Assembly: GCA_937929945.1 (NCBI GenBank) | Contig: CALFUK010000165.1 | Span: forward strand, 1-35,131 | From: an uncultured Saprospiraceae bacterium | Lineage (GTDB): Bacteria; Bacteroidota; Bacteroidia; Chitinophagales; Saprospiraceae | Reading direction: 5' to 3' | DNA length: 35,131 nucleotides | Part shown: in pieces, positions 7,152 to 14,473 of the stretch | Layout of the letters: every line of letters starts with the position of its first letter | Numbering within the stretch: position 1 is the stretch's first letter | The notes under the pieces: generated by a model | The model's database searches: none | What the model was told of the DNA's origin: nothing | What the model saw: only the letters and a program-made list of their open reading frames with translations | Made by a program: the position numbers and the translations under genes

Positions 7152-7342
7152 ATGAAACGTCTTTGTGGACATAATAAAAGCACAGTTTTAAGGACGAATG
7201 GGCTTAGTTATGTACAGAGAGACAATGAGTTTCAAAATTATTAATACGTGAAAGGTCAATGATGAAGATAGCGACGACATCTTAGCAGATGATTTAGCTG
7301 AGTCATTTTCAGATTGGCATTTCATATTGAAATTTTAAACAC
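7152..7342 (+). repeat. Two diverged ~95-bp repeat units in the gdhA leader
   Basis: Unit heads ATGAAACGTC (7152) and GTGAAAGGTC (7248) are 96 bp apart. The gdhA start itself (GTGAAAAAAG, 7343) falls 95 bp further, in the place of a third head. Unit two carries CTGAGTCATTTTCAGATTGG then CATTT, matching CTGAGTTATTTGCTGAT then AGACATTT in the repeats at 34914-35131. Similarity between the two loci was judged by eye. Confidence 0.6.
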
Positions 7343-8764
7343 GTGAAAAAAGTGAAAGAACCCAGTTTTTATGAAAATGTGATGATCAGCTTTGAGCGAG
7401 CCGCCGCCTTGACAAAGCATCCGAAAGGTTTATTAGATCAGATCAGAGAATGTAATTGTGTCTATCAGATGCGATTTCCCGTCAAAATAGGCAAGCAGTA
7501 TGAGGTCATTGAGGCCTACCGTGTCCAGCACAGCCACCACCGCCTGCCGACTAAGGGCGGCATCAGATTCTCAGAGCATGCCAGCCAAGAGGAAGTCATG
7601 GCCTTAGCTGCGCTGATGACCTTTAAGTGCGCCTTGGTAGATGTGCCCTTCGGTGGAGCTAAGGGCGGCGTAAAGATCAATCATAAAAAATACAATGTCG
7701 ATCAATTAGAAAAAATCACCCGTCGGTATACGGTAGAGCTGATCAGAAAAGGATTCATCGGGCCTAGCCTGGATGTACCTGCGCCTGACTACGGGACAGG
7801 GTCAAGAGAGATGGCCTGGATCTTAGATACCTATCGAACATTTGCTACGACTGAGATAGATGCTGTCGGATGTGTCACGGGTAAGCCCGTCAGCCAGAAT
7901 GGCATCAGAGGTCGGACAGAGGCGACTGGTCGAGGCGTTTATTACGGTATCAGAGAGCTGCTCGAACAAGAGGCAGAAATGAAAGCCATCGGACTCACTC
8001 CAGGGATCGAAGGTAAGACCATGGTCATACAGGGCTTCGGCAATGTAGGGTCCTATACAGCATCTATCTCTGCGGAAGAGGGTGGTGCTAAAGTCATCGC
8101 GATAGCAGAAGTAGAAGGTACACTGCACAATCCAGATGGAATTAATATCAATAAGCTAGTCGCTTATAAAAAATCTAAAGGAAAGGTGAGTGGCTTCCCA
8201 GGGGCGAAGCTATTGACTGAGAAGGATGCCTGGCTAAAAATACCTTGCGATATATTGGTGCCTGCAGCACTGGAGAGCCAGATCAATCTTGGTAATGTCA
8301 AGCTGGTGAATGCAAAGATTATAGCTGAAGCGGCGAATGGACCAGTCACTGCTAAGGCAGAAGAAATTCTACTAAAAAAAGGAGTGGTGATTCTGCCAGA
8401 TATGTACCTGAATGCGGGTGGGGTGACAGTGTCCTACTTCGAATGGCTGAAAAATCTATCCCACATGCGATTTGGGAGGATGGATAAGCGGTTCAATCAG
8501 AACACGAACATGAACATGGTCAGCCTTATCGAAAATATGACAGGTAAACATGTGTCAAAAAGGAAAAAGCAAGAACTGATTAAAGGTGGTGATGAGATCG
8601 ACCTGGTCCGTAGTGGCTTAGAGGAGACCATGCTAAATGCCTTTCACCAAATCAGAGAAGTCAAGAATCGAAGAAAGAAGGTGAAAGATTATCGTTCAGC
8701 TGCCTTTGTCTGTGCGACGGACAAAATTGCGGGTGATTATTTAGCGATGGGCGTCTTCCCATAG
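7343..8764 (+). CDS. gdhA: Glutamate dehydrogenase with antenna-like insertion
   Basis: A protein of 473 residues from a GTG at 7343, the first possible start after a TGA at 7328. The opening PSFYENVMISFERAAALT fits Bacteroidota and animal-type Glu dehydrogenases. It interconverts glutamate and 2-oxoglutarate plus ammonia. Visible active-site parts are K71 in PTKGGIRF, K95 in MTFKCALVDV, catalytic-type K107 in PFGGAKGGV, D149 in PAPDYGTG, and the Rossmann GFGNVG (231-236). Between EWLKNLSHMRFGRM and DLVRSGLEETM lies about 40 residues (~378-420), where most bacterial enzymes have about ten. This is the site of the animal antenna. NAD/NADP preference is not decided. An intrinsic terminator follows. 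Confidence 0.92.
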   Translation: MKKVKEPSFYENVMISFERAAALTKHPKGLLDQIRECNCVYQMRFPVKIGKQYEVIEAYRVQHSHHRLPTKGGIRFSEHASQEEVMALAALMTFKCALVDVPFGGAKGGVKINHKKYNVDQLEKITRRYTVELIRKGFIGPSLDVPAPDYGTGSREMAWILDTYRTFATTEIDAVGCVTGKPVSQNGIRGRTEATGRGVYYGIRELLEQEAEMKAIGLTPGIEGKTMVIQGFGNVGSYTASISAEEGGAKVIAIAEVEGTLHNPDGININKLVAYKKSKGKVSGFPGAKLLTEKDAWLKIPCDILVPAALESQINLGNVKLVNAKIIAEAANGPVTAKAEEILLKKGVVILPDMYLNAGGVTVSYFEWLKNLSHMRFGRMDKRFNQNTNMNMVSLIENMTGKHVSKRKKQELIKGGDEIDLVRSGLEETMLNAFHQIREVKNRRKKVKDYRSAAFVCATDKIAGDYLAMGVFP

Positions 8765-8786
8765 TCTCATAAGCTAAAAGAAGATC

Positions 8787-8822
8787 AGCATCCGAGAGAA
8801 ATATTGATCTCGGATGCTTTTT
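8787..8822 (+). terminator. Intrinsic terminator after gdhA
   Basis: AGCATCCGAGA (8787-8797) pairs perfectly with TCTCGGATGCT (8808-8818) around a 10-base loop, followed by a run of T to 8822. It lies 23 bp after the gdhA stop and 19 bp before the alcohol dehydrogenase start, so the latter needs its own promoter or readthrough. Confidence 0.88.
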
Positions 8823-8840
8823 ACAATCAACAAAGATAGT

Positions 8841-9887
8841 ATGAAGGCAGCACTCTACTCCAAGTTTCAGGGCCCGATCAGTATCGAAGAGGTGGCTGAT
8901 CCAAGTCTGGCAGAAGATGCCGTTCTCATTGAGGTGAAAGCCACGGGGCTATGCCGCAGTGATTGGCATGGCTGGATGGGCCACGATGCTGACATCCATC
9001 TTCCACATGTGCCAGGACACGAACTCGCAGGCGTCATTGTCGCCAAAGGTAGCGGTGTATCAAAGTGCCAGCTTGGTGATCGGGTGACTGTACCCTTTGT
9101 CAGTGGCTGCGGTAGATGTGAAGAGTGTCGCTCAGGACATCATCAGGTATGCGATCGTCAGTTTCAACCAGGGTTTACTGCCTGGGGATCATTTGCGGAG
9201 TATGTGGCGATTTCCTATGCCGATGAGAACATAGTCAAGCTGCCAGATGATATGTTCTATATGACAGCAGCAAGCTTGGGCTGTCGCTTCATCACATCTT
9301 TTAGAGCAGTGGTGCACCAAGCTAAATTAGCAGCAGGTCAAAGCATTACCATATTTGGATGTGGAGGAGTAGGGCTTTCTGCGATTATGATTGCTAAAGC
9401 ACTCGGAGCGAAGATAATTGCGGTTGATATCAATGATGATAGCTTAGCATTAGCAGCATCCATGGGTGCCGACCACCTCATCAATAGCAGCCAAGAAGAC
9501 AAGCTTGCATCTCAGATAAGAGACCTGACGCAAGGCGGAAGTCATGTGTCAGTGGATGCATTAGGCAGCTATGAGACCTGTTTACAATCGATTCATTCCC
9601 TGCGAAAAAGAGGCAAACACGTACAGGTAGGCCTGATGACAGGTGACCACGCCTCTATGGAAGTCCCCTTTGACAAGATCGTAGCTCATGAATTAGAAAT
9701 CTTAGGCAGCCATGGCATGCAGGCGGCAAAGTATCCGGAGATGTTTACCATGATCGAGTCAGGACTGTTAGATCCATCACGGCTCGTCAGCCGTCAGATT
9801 AGTTTAGCAGAAGCACCAGCAGCCCTGAGCCAAATGAATGAGTTTCGCCATGCTGGAATGACAGTGATCGACATGGATTTACCATAG
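8841..9887 (+). CDS. Zinc-dependent alcohol dehydrogenase family protein
   Basis: A protein of 348 residues from ATG 8841 (MKAALYSKFQGPISIEEV). An upstream in-frame ATG at 8814 lies inside the terminator stem and is not preferred. It is a medium-chain dehydrogenase: catalytic-zinc residues C38 (GLCRSDWHGWMG), H60 and E61 (VPGHELAG); structural-zinc cysteines C90, C93, C96 and C104; Rossmann motif GCGGVG near 173-178. The family oxidises alcohols or polyols, or reduces aldehydes, with NAD(P). The substrate is not readable. It is 34 bp upstream of a solute-binding-like gene on the same strand, so the two may be cotranscribed. Confidence 0.9.
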   Translation: MKAALYSKFQGPISIEEVADPSLAEDAVLIEVKATGLCRSDWHGWMGHDADIHLPHVPGHELAGVIVAKGSGVSKCQLGDRVTVPFVSGCGRCEECRSGHHQVCDRQFQPGFTAWGSFAEYVAISYADENIVKLPDDMFYMTAASLGCRFITSFRAVVHQAKLAAGQSITIFGCGGVGLSAIMIAKALGAKIIAVDINDDSLALAASMGADHLINSSQEDKLASQIRDLTQGGSHVSVDALGSYETCLQSIHSLRKRGKHVQVGLMTGDHASMEVPFDKIVAHELEILGSHGMQAAKYPEMFTMIESGLLDPSRLVSRQISLAEAPAALSQMNEFRHAGMTVIDMDLP

Positions 9888-9921
9888 AAAATTTCTACAT
9901 TTCAGACGAGACATACGGATC

Positions 9922-10779
9922 ATGAAAAAAATCAGATTAGGTGGAGTACCAGAACACTTTAACTTACCCATACACTTAGCCATAGATGCGAAAGCTTTTG
10001 AAGAGGTAGGTGTATCAATCGAATGGACGACCTTCAAAGGAGGTACGGGGCAAATGACACAAGCCTTGCGCAATGATGAAGTCGATGCCTGTATCTTATT
10101 GACAGAAGGAATTATTAAAGATATCATCGGGGGGAATCCCTCTCAGATTATTTCTGGCTATGTGAATACGCCCTTGATTTGGGGTGTGCATACAGGAGTG
10201 AATAATCAGCTGCAACATCACCAAGAGGTCTACAGCCAGCAGTATGCCATCAGTCGCTTCGGCTCGGGATCCCATCTCATGGCGATTGTCGATGCCACCA
10301 TGCAAGATCAGCAGATCAATAAAGATCAATTCACCATCATCAAAAATCTGGACGGGGCACTGGAGTCCTTGTCAGCACTATCCACTGATGTCTTTTACTG
10401 GGAGAAGTACACGACTAAGCCATACGTTGATTCAGGACAACTGCGCAGGATAGGGGAGTTCGTCACGCCTTGGCCATGCTTTGTGATAGCTGCACGCCAG
10501 GACATACTGAGGCGAGAGCCTGATTCTGTGATACGCATGCTCAGGACGATACACAGTAGCTGCGATCGCTTCATGCAGCGGACAGATAATATTAAACTGG
10601 TAGCAGAGCGCTACGGGCAGAAGCTGCCCGATGTGGAGCGCTGGTACCACTCTACAGAGTGGGCCATCCACGGCTGGGTGAGTGATAAGATGCTACGGAG
10701 TGTAGAGCATAACCTGAAGGTATCTGAGATCATTACTGCGTCACAAGATGTTCCACAGCTGGTATGGATGCGAGAGTGA
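9922..10779 (+). CDS. NMT1/Ca3427-like solute-binding-fold protein, cytosolic
   Basis: A protein of 285 residues with a type-2 periplasmic-binding-protein fold by pattern: KIRLGGVPEHFNLPIHLAIDAKAFEEVGVSIEW, the usual NMT1/SsuA-type opening, then GGTGQMTQALRNDEVDACILLTEG. It has no signal peptide or lipobox; strand one begins at residue 3, so it should stay in the cytoplasm. This fits the group named after Candida albicans Ca3427, found in bacteria and fungi, whose ligand I do not know. Conserved-looking features are YAISRFGSGSHLMA (~112-125) and VFYWEKYTTKPYVDSGQLRRIG (~157-178). There are no ABC permease or ATPase genes nearby. It lies 34 bp after the alcohol dehydrogenase. Confidence 0.72.
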   Translation: MKKIRLGGVPEHFNLPIHLAIDAKAFEEVGVSIEWTTFKGGTGQMTQALRNDEVDACILLTEGIIKDIIGGNPSQIISGYVNTPLIWGVHTGVNNQLQHHQEVYSQQYAISRFGSGSHLMAIVDATMQDQQINKDQFTIIKNLDGALESLSALSTDVFYWEKYTTKPYVDSGQLRRIGEFVTPWPCFVIAARQDILRREPDSVIRMLRTIHSSCDRFMQRTDNIKLVAERYGQKLPDVERWYHSTEWAIHGWVSDKMLRSVEHNLKVSEIITASQDVPQLVWMRE

Positions 10780-10823
10780 TCAGACCTCAGATACCTTAGA
10801 TTAAACTAATACTGAGTTGTCCC

Positions 10824-11927
10824 TTAGTTAAAATAAACGCCTCCTGGGATAAGACCCACTTCTAAAGTCTGTACCGCTGTCATTGTACTTAGATCATAGA
10901 TTGTTAAGTCTCCTTTACTACTAAAGTCTTTCGCATCTGTGCCGTATAACTTGCCGTCATTCACCACCATTTCATAGAAACTGACGCCTTCTATCATCGT
11001 CTGCGCTGGCAGCGTCATCCCGGAGGAGGGGAGCTCATAGACAGCTCCTGCGAGGTAGTAATACAGCGTGCCACTATCAAAACTCAGTTGACTCGGGTGC
11101 TCAGTCACTTCGAATTCAAATGCATTATCCACTCGGTTAGTGCCCGTATTAATCTTGGATAAGCTACCGGCAGTCTCTGCTCCAGTGAAGTTTGGTGCGC
11201 CTCCACCCATGACCCATAGATTATCATCTCCATCGATCACCATAGAGTTAGGTACATCACCGACATTGATTTCAGAATCCACTTCGTCCGTCATCGTATT
11301 GATCACTGCGACTTTATTATTCTGGCCAAATGCCCCCTGCAAAGCGACGTAAAGCGTATTATCATTGGAGATCATTTTCTCTGGACCAAAATCCACTTGG
11401 ATGGTGCCCGTGATCGAATAGTCACTGAGATTGATGATGGCGATGTAGTCATCAGTCTCATCAGATGGATCTCCCCAGTTACTCACGTATCCTTTATTAT
11501 TCACAGAGATGAAGTAGCGTGGGTTATTCAGGCCTTCGGTGATGATGCCCTTACTTTCGAAGGTGTAGCGGTCTACGATATTGATGGTGTTAGATACATT
11601 TGCGATGATGTAGGCATCATTGCTATGAAATCCGATAGACTGCACCACATTACCTAAATCTGCTCCATTCACTGCATTAAAAATGGCATCGCTGGTCATA
11701 CTCAGATCTTCACTAATAAAGGTCACAGTACCTGTACCTGATCCGAAGGGCCCCTCATTAGCTACCAGTATACCATTGGCATAAGGAGGCAGCTCTTCTT
11801 CCATTTCCATTTCCATTTCCATCTCCATCTCCATCTCCATCTCCATCTCCTCATCATCATCATTGCATGAAGTCCACGCCAAAGTCATAAAGAGGATCAT
11901 TGTCAATAAGTAATTTGCTTTTGTCAT
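10824..11927 (-). CDS. BtuG-like surface beta-propeller lipoprotein
   Basis: A protein of 367 residues with a lipoprotein signal (MILFMTLAWTSC, Cys near residue 21), then an acidic tether DDDEE with eight Met-Glu dipeptides. The rest is a YncE/DUF5074-type beta-propeller: repeated blades such as YANGILVANEGPFGSGTGTV, NNPRYFISVNNKGYVSNWGD, DFGPEKMISNDNTLYVAL and VGDVPNSMVIDGDDNLWVMGGG. In Bacteroides, BtuG is a surface propeller lipoprotein that caps BtuB and binds B12 very tightly (established for that genus). Here the gene starts one base after the stop of a riboswitch-controlled btuB-type receptor gene, so a B12-capture role is the best inference. Binding residues cannot be checked by eye. 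Confidence 0.75.
   Translation of the reverse strand: MTKANYLLTMILFMTLAWTSCNDDDEEMEMEMEMEMEMEMEMEEELPPYANGILVANEGPFGSGTGTVTFISEDLSMTSDAIFNAVNGADLGNVVQSIGFHSNDAYIIANVSNTINIVDRYTFESKGIITEGLNNPRYFISVNNKGYVSNWGDPSDETDDYIAIINLSDYSITGTIQVDFGPEKMISNDNTLYVALQGAFGQNNKVAVINTMTDEVDSEINVGDVPNSMVIDGDDNLWVMGGGAPNFTGAETAGSLSKINTGTNRVDNAFEFEVTEHPSQLSFDSGTLYYYLAGAVYELPSSGMTLPAQTMIEGVSFYEMVVNDGKLYGTDAKDFSSKGDLTIYDLSTMTAVQTLEVGLIPGGVYFN
11801..11848 (-). repeat. In-frame hexanucleotide microsatellite in the lipoprotein tether
   Basis: On the plus strand, three CCATTT units then five CCATCT units; on the coding strand these give eight Met-Glu pairs. They fall just after the lipidated Cys and an Asp/Glu run. Six-base slippage would change tether length without a frameshift. 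Confidence 0.95.
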
Positions 11928-11928
11928 A

Positions 11929-13773
11929 CTAAAATTTTGTTTGTATTTGTAATTGTAGATGTCGATTGGGCATCGGCCTGAAAGCGACGTTCTGATAGTT
12001 TTTATTAAAAATATTATTCATGCTCACCGCGATGGTAAGCTCTGGTTTACTGTTCTTTTGGAAGTGCTTGCTAAGCTCAGCATTAGATACAAAATATCCA
12101 TCTAAGGCACTGCTGCTGTCAGTAGTGGTGTAAACCGGGCCATTGTATATTGATTGGACCAGCACACTCCATGACTCATACTGATAGCTGAGGTTAGAGC
12201 TGGTCTTGTGTCGAGGCACGTAGATTAAGTCAAAGCTTGTATCCGCATTAATGGATCGAACAAAGGCATACTGCTGATTGAGACTCAACTGATGATCTTG
12301 TATTTTTTTTGTGATTGCCAATGAGAGTTCAAGTCCGTACTGGCGAGTCTTCTGCACATTATTAGGGGACCAGATACCGCGCACATCAGGTGACCACTGG
12401 ATCATATTAGCGGTGCTGATGTAGTATATGCTGGAGCTGATTTTGATTTCTGGCGCCTGATAACTATAGCTTGTCTCTGCCTGCATGGATGTCTCTGGTA
12501 CGAGCCCTTCATTGCCTGTAGCGCCTGGGCCTGACCAATACAGATCATTGAATGTCGGGATACGGTAGTTTTTAGATGCATTCACTTGTAGCATATGCTG
12601 ATCGTTCAGCTGCAGCCTGCTGTCTATGGCGTAGACCACAGGGCTGCTGTAGTCACTCACTAATTCTCGGCGTAGATTCAGGCCGTAGCTCAGTTTCTCA
12701 GAGAGTTGATGTGTTAGCAATATCGAGCCTGCGAATAGCTTTCTTTCAGCGTTAATGATCGAACTGCCATCAGCGGTTATGTGGTTATATTCTGCTATGC
12801 CATTGAGCCTAATCGATCCTACAATGTGACTGTGATCATACTTAGCGATGATGTTCTTGGACTGTCCTTGCTGGAAGTCAGGTCGTTCTCGATTTGGAAA
12901 ATATCGAAATCGCTCGTAGAGATAAGCTAATTTGAATGAGCTGATGCTCTGAGCTCTGTAGATCGACCAGTCTATCAGACTGCGTGAATTATGGTCTTGG
13001 TACTTATCATCTGATGGTGCGGTGAGGCTGAACGGAAATTGGCGATCTCCAGAGAAGGCATTTTGATACACTTTCAAGACTTGATTTTGGGCGAGGAGAT
13101 AGCTGCCTGAGATACTGATGTTCGCATTATTGAATGCACCATTTTCATTCTTGCGATCAGTCCCCAAGAAGGCATAGTCATTTTTAGAGTTGATGTAGCC
13201 TCCGCTCAGGGCAATAGCCAATTTTTCTGAGCCGTGCGTCACTCCATAGTTTAGCCGATAGGTATCGAATGCTCCATAGCCAAGCCCAATCTCGGTAGTC
13301 CAAGGTGTATTAAACTTATGTACGTCATTAAGATGGATGCTCCCGCCGATGGCTCCACTGGCATACTGCGCGCTGCCTCCTCCATGTCGGATTTTGATGT
13401 CCTTCTGACCGTGTATCGCCATGGTATTGAAATCAGTCTGTCCCGTCAGCTGGGAGTTGATGTTGATGCCATTCCACACCACAGCTGTCTGCGAGGCCGA
13501 AGTCCCTCGTAGGGAGGCAGAGGAGACGGCTCCGTAGCCATTCTCTCTGAAGTAGATGGTGGATTGGTAGCGCAGCAGGTCGGTGAATGTATGGTTCGGA
13601 GTCACTGACAGAGTATCGCTGATGCTCAGTAATTTAGAGCCAGCAGCATGTTGCTCGAGCTTGGCATCGCTTAGGATAATTTCGTCCAGTGAGATGCTGA
13701 TGTCCTCTTGTCCGCACAGAGTCAGGGATACAACCGTAGTTGTCAAAACCAATAAAATGATTTTATTCAGCAT
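11929..13773 (-). CDS. btuB: TonB-dependent cobalamin receptor, BtuB-type
   Basis: A protein of 614 residues with an export signal (residues ~1-21, IILLVLTTTVVSLTLC). A TonB-box-like SLDEIILSD follows, then a plug domain (~45-150, with TFTDLLRYQSTIYFRENGYG, SLRGTSASQTAVVWNG and IKIRHGGGSAQYASGAIGG) and a beta-barrel ending in aromatic MPNRHLQLQIQTKF. The length matches BtuB-size receptors rather than the ~1000-residue SusC type. A cobalamin riboswitch in its leader gives strong evidence that the ligand is B12 or another corrinoid. The stop (TAG) is one base before the ATG of the propeller lipoprotein, so both should be made from one B12-repressed mRNA. No btuCDF genes are visible nearby. Confidence 0.9.
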   Translation of the reverse strand: MLNKIILLVLTTTVVSLTLCGQEDISISLDEIILSDAKLEQHAAGSKLLSISDTLSVTPNHTFTDLLRYQSTIYFRENGYGAVSSASLRGTSASQTAVVWNGININSQLTGQTDFNTMAIHGQKDIKIRHGGGSAQYASGAIGGSIHLNDVHKFNTPWTTEIGLGYGAFDTYRLNYGVTHGSEKLAIALSGGYINSKNDYAFLGTDRKNENGAFNNANISISGSYLLAQNQVLKVYQNAFSGDRQFPFSLTAPSDDKYQDHNSRSLIDWSIYRAQSISSFKLAYLYERFRYFPNRERPDFQQGQSKNIIAKYDHSHIVGSIRLNGIAEYNHITADGSSIINAERKLFAGSILLTHQLSEKLSYGLNLRRELVSDYSSPVVYAIDSRLQLNDQHMLQVNASKNYRIPTFNDLYWSGPGATGNEGLVPETSMQAETSYSYQAPEIKISSSIYYISTANMIQWSPDVRGIWSPNNVQKTRQYGLELSLAITKKIQDHQLSLNQQYAFVRSINADTSFDLIYVPRHKTSSNLSYQYESWSVLVQSIYNGPVYTTTDSSSALDGYFVSNAELSKHFQKNSKPELTIAVSMNNIFNKNYQNVAFRPMPNRHLQLQIQTKF

Positions 13774-13782
13774 GATTCATGA

Positions 13783-13803
13783 CGATTTTTTACTCGAAAA
13801 TCG
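13783..13803 (-). promoter_or_regulatory. Possible hairpin near the btuB start
   Basis: On the minus strand CGATTTT (13803-13797) can pair with AAAATCG (13789-13783) around a 7-base loop, ten bases before the btuB ATG. It lies between the riboswitch aptamer and the start codon, where the expression platform is expected. Confidence 0.4.
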
Positions 13804-13819
13804 GGTCACTCTATGTGAA

Positions 13820-14040
13820 TCGTTGGCAGGTCTCCTGACTTATTATTTATGATTCGGCCTTCCCACTTTTTAGTCTGTTGACTTTTTGTAAGCAGTGGCT
13901 GTAGTGGATCATAGCTCACTTGATGTGAGGTATCTGCTTGTATTTCAGATACAAAATTACAGTTGCGAGAACAGTTCTGGATTTTTCATTTTACCATACT
14001 AAGCAGTCATGAATCACCAGATTCCCTTTTAATTCTCCAA
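13820..14040 (-). ncRNA. Cobalamin riboswitch
   Basis: Minus-strand sequence shows the conserved aptamer blocks in order: AAAAGGGAATCTGGTG (near 14029-14014), CCAGAACTGTTCTCGCAACT (13980-13961), AGCCACTGC (~13900-13892), GTGGGAAGGCC (~13866-13856) and the B12 box AAGTCAGGAGACCTGCC (13841-13825). The btuB ATG lies 52 bases after the B12 box. Adenosyl- or aquo-cobalamin binding would be expected to switch off btuB (family knowledge). An 11-base stretch of the aptamer side (14016-14006) is exactly complementary to the bases just upstream of and including the A of the btuB start codon (13783-13773), a candidate off-state pairing. Confidence 0.93.
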
Positions 14041-14072
14041 TCTCATCAGACTGTCGAAACCAAAATTCAAAA

Positions 14073-14080
14073 CAAATGTA
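14073..14080 (-). promoter_or_regulatory. Candidate -7 box of the btuB operon promoter
   Basis: Minus strand TACATTTG, an exact TAnnTTTG match, about 35-50 bases before the first conserved riboswitch block, which is where the leader transcript should begin. No TTG at the usual upstream distance was found. Confidence 0.45.
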
Positions 14081-14213
14081 TGGTTTATTTTGGTGTTAGC
14101 TATAAGCGAGGTACGAAAAGCAGAATAATTCCGAGATAGAATAAATCGGATGAAACATATGACTTCGCTATACATGACGGCATGAATGTGTCTCGTCAGG
14201 ACCTTAATTGTTT

Positions 14214-14460
14214 TACCGAGATGTCGTACCTACGGCACAATTGTTTTGATGCGATTCTGTTCTACCGAGATGTCGTACCTACGGCACGATTGTTTTGATA
14301 CGATTCTGTTTCTACCGAGATGTCGTACCTACGGCACGATTGTTTTGATGCGATTCTGTTCTACCGAGATGTCGTACCTACGGTACGATTGTTTTGATGC
14401 GATTCTGTTTTACCGAGATGTCGTACCTACGGTACGATTGTTTTGCTACGATTTGTTATG
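14214..14460. repeat. Five tandem copies of a 49-50-bp repeat
   Basis: Units begin with TACCGAGATGTCGTACCTAC at 14214, 14263, 14313, 14362 and 14411 (spacing 49, 50, 49, 49). Each continues GGCACGATTGTTTTGATGCG and ATTCTGTTC with one to four changes. Within each, GTCGT-ACCT-ACGGC (or its T variant) can form a 5-bp stem with a four-base loop. A partial unit (TTAATTGTTTTACCGAG) precedes the first. The whole unit is conserved, including the part between hairpins, so this is a tandem repeat and not a repeat-spacer array. It lies between the btuB leader and the amylase 3' end. Confidence 0.95.
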
Positions 14461-14473
14461 CCGATCATACCTT

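Noticed and set aside
7152-7244. 30-codon frame starting MKRLCGHNKS upstream of gdhA
   Set aside because: It starts at a repeat head and is not kept in the sister units. Treated as part of the repeat, not a gene.
11140-11657. Small plus-strand frames opposite the propeller lipoprotein
   Set aside because: Antisense to a clear lipoprotein gene with blade-like repeats, without domains or start context.
14214-14460. CRISPR-like array of five repeats
   Set aside because: The full 49-bp period is conserved, with no unique spacers, and no cas genes are near. It is a tandem repeat.
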